Of a stretch of DNA of 64,000 bases, positions 63,285 through 64,000 are shown piece by piece. The stretch spans positions 1-64,000 of the forward strand of contig NZ_JAKRNT010000010.1 in NCBI RefSeq assembly GCF_022346605.1. The letters run 5' to 3'. The notes beneath the pieces were generated by a model, which was not told the DNA's origin, made no database searches, and was given only the letters and a program-made list of their open reading frames with translations. The position numbers were made by a program, and so were the translations under genes. The DNA is from Sporosarcina sp. ACRSL. GTDB taxonomy: Bacteria; Bacillota; Bacilli; Bacillales_A; Planococcaceae. Every line of letters starts with the position of its first letter. Position 1 is the first letter of the stretch.

Positions 63285-64000
63285 TGGACTCCCTCCTCTG
63301 TTAATGCTAAGAAAATATCTTCAAGACTTTCCATATCATATTGTTCCTTTAATTCATTAACAGTCCCTATTGCTTGCAATCTCCCTTGGTGCATAATACC
63401 GATGCGATCCGCTAAAGCTTCTGCCTCATCCAAGTAGTGGGTTGTCAACACAACAGTAACCTTCCCTTTCAAATCCTCTAACACTTTCCACAGACTACGG
63501 CGTGCACGAACGTCTAACCCCAGTGTTGGCTCATCTAAGAATAAAATTTCTGGGTTTGAAATGAGCGCCATGGCAATGCTTAATCTGCGCTGCCAGCCAC
63601 CTGACAATGTCTTTGCCTTGGTTTTGGCCTTATCCAATAAACTAAATTCCGCCATTATCTCAAGCGCCATATTTCTCGCCTGTTCTTTTCCACTTCCATA
63701 AATCCTAGCAATGAATTCTAGGTTTTCCTGCACAGTTAAGTTCGGCGCTACTGCGGTTTCCTGGGGTGACACATTAATCTTTTGCTTGACCGCTTCCCTT
63801 GCCGATACAATACTATCTTCCGATAAAAATGCATCTCCACGAGTCGGGGCTGACAAGCATGAAAACATTTTGATAGTCGTTGTTTTTCCCGCCCCATTGG
63901 AACCGAGTAAAGCAAAGAATTCACCATTTTGTATTTGCAACGATAAATCGTCCACAACCACCTTATCTTTGTATGCTTTTGTGAGATTCCTTACTTCAAT
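63281..64000 (-). CDS. ABC transporter ATP-binding protein (5' end outside window)
   Basis: The ATPase partner of the ABC-2 permease. The frame continues past the window end (IEVRNLTKAYKDKVVVDDLSL is in phase with the rest), so the start codon is outside and the gene is partial. Walker A GSNGAGKTTTIKMF, signature LSGGWQRRLSIAMALI, Walker B ILFLDEPTLGLDVRARR and the H-loop TTHYLDEAEAL are all present, as in DrrA/daunorubicin-type exporters. The signature has GW where LSGGQ is usual. The 3' end overlaps the permease. Confidence 0.9.
   Translation of the reverse strand: MEVRNLTKAYKDKVVVDDLSLQIQNGEFFALLGSNGAGKTTTIKMFSCLSAPTRGDAFLSEDSIVSAREAVKQKINVSPQETAVAPNLTVQENLEFIARIYGSGKEQARNMALEIMAEFSLLDKAKTKAKTLSGGWQRRLSIAMALISNPEILFLDEPTLGLDVRARRSLWKVLEDLKGKVTVVLTTHYLDEAEALADRIGIMHQGRLQAIGTVNELKEQYDMESLEDIFLALTEEGVQ

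Overview
The window looks like chromosome of a spore-forming Bacillales bacterium, most likely a Planococcaceae member such as Sporosarcina (inference). The gene order sufCDSUB - metNPQ - yusE - yusF - gcvH - yusI - fadE - fadA - fadN is the same block known from Bacillus subtilis. A SAM-I (S-box) riboswitch, a FadR-type operator, PurR-type boxes and a sporulenol-synthase-type cyclase also fit this group. Codon use and base composition look uniform, and I see no prophage, intact insertion sequence, tRNA, rRNA or CRISPR array.

Layout. 1-5750: the SUF iron-sulfur operon on the minus strand. 5780-11570: an amino/dicarboxylic acid symporter, the S-box controlled methionine importer, two small yus genes, gcvH and an ArsC/Spx-family gene. 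11600-17640: the fatty acid beta-oxidation genes fadE, fadA and fadN, interrupted by a 126-bp element with terminal inverted repeats, a hairpin-rich dispersed repeat and a 20-bp-period array. 17800-21610: thioredoxin-like, STAS-domain, C39-like peptidase, 5'-3' exonuclease and FAD oxidoreductase genes. 22015-26840: hutH, an ECF sigma/anti-sigma pair and a collagen-like GGFPMQ-repeat protein. 26900-45320: a broken small gene, a HAD hydrolase and P-loop kinase pair, then a large surface-polysaccharide locus on the minus strand (chain-length regulator, tyrosine kinase and phosphatase, sugar-nucleotide enzymes, amidotransferase, polymerase, flippase, FemAB/GNAT-type proteins, deacetylase) with no recognisable glycosyltransferase. 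45850-47840: a CDF metal exporter facing a ZIP metal transporter. 48060-58950: assorted metabolic and membrane genes, including the cyclase and an HpaB-type monooxygenase. 59070-64000: a CNNM/hemolysin-type transporter behind a frameshifted MerR gene, a purine permease with PurR boxes, and an ABC transporter running off the window end.

The most unusual signal is five intergenic tandem arrays of two kinds. Two arrays have a 7-bp core (CGCATAA) every 20 bp with 13 bp of essentially unconserved spacer. Three arrays have a core CTTYGGGCGCG or CTTTGAGCGCG every 21 bp. The periods are nearly invariant although the spacers have diverged. All five lie beside the 3' end of a minus-strand gene, with the core in the same orientation relative to that gene. 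At least three of the five lie between convergent genes. I know of no described element that matches both kinds.

Other points worth attention: an asparagine-synthetase-like amidotransferase that lacks the RHRGPD and HRRLSI segments of its glutaminase domain; a pair of tandem 557-residue double-GNAT-type proteins; a MerR gene broken by one base close to its start codon beneath a perfect inverted-repeat operator; a CNNM gene whose Shine-Dalgarno sequence and TTG start are separated by a perfect hairpin; and a small gene broken by a TGA that probably replaced TGG.
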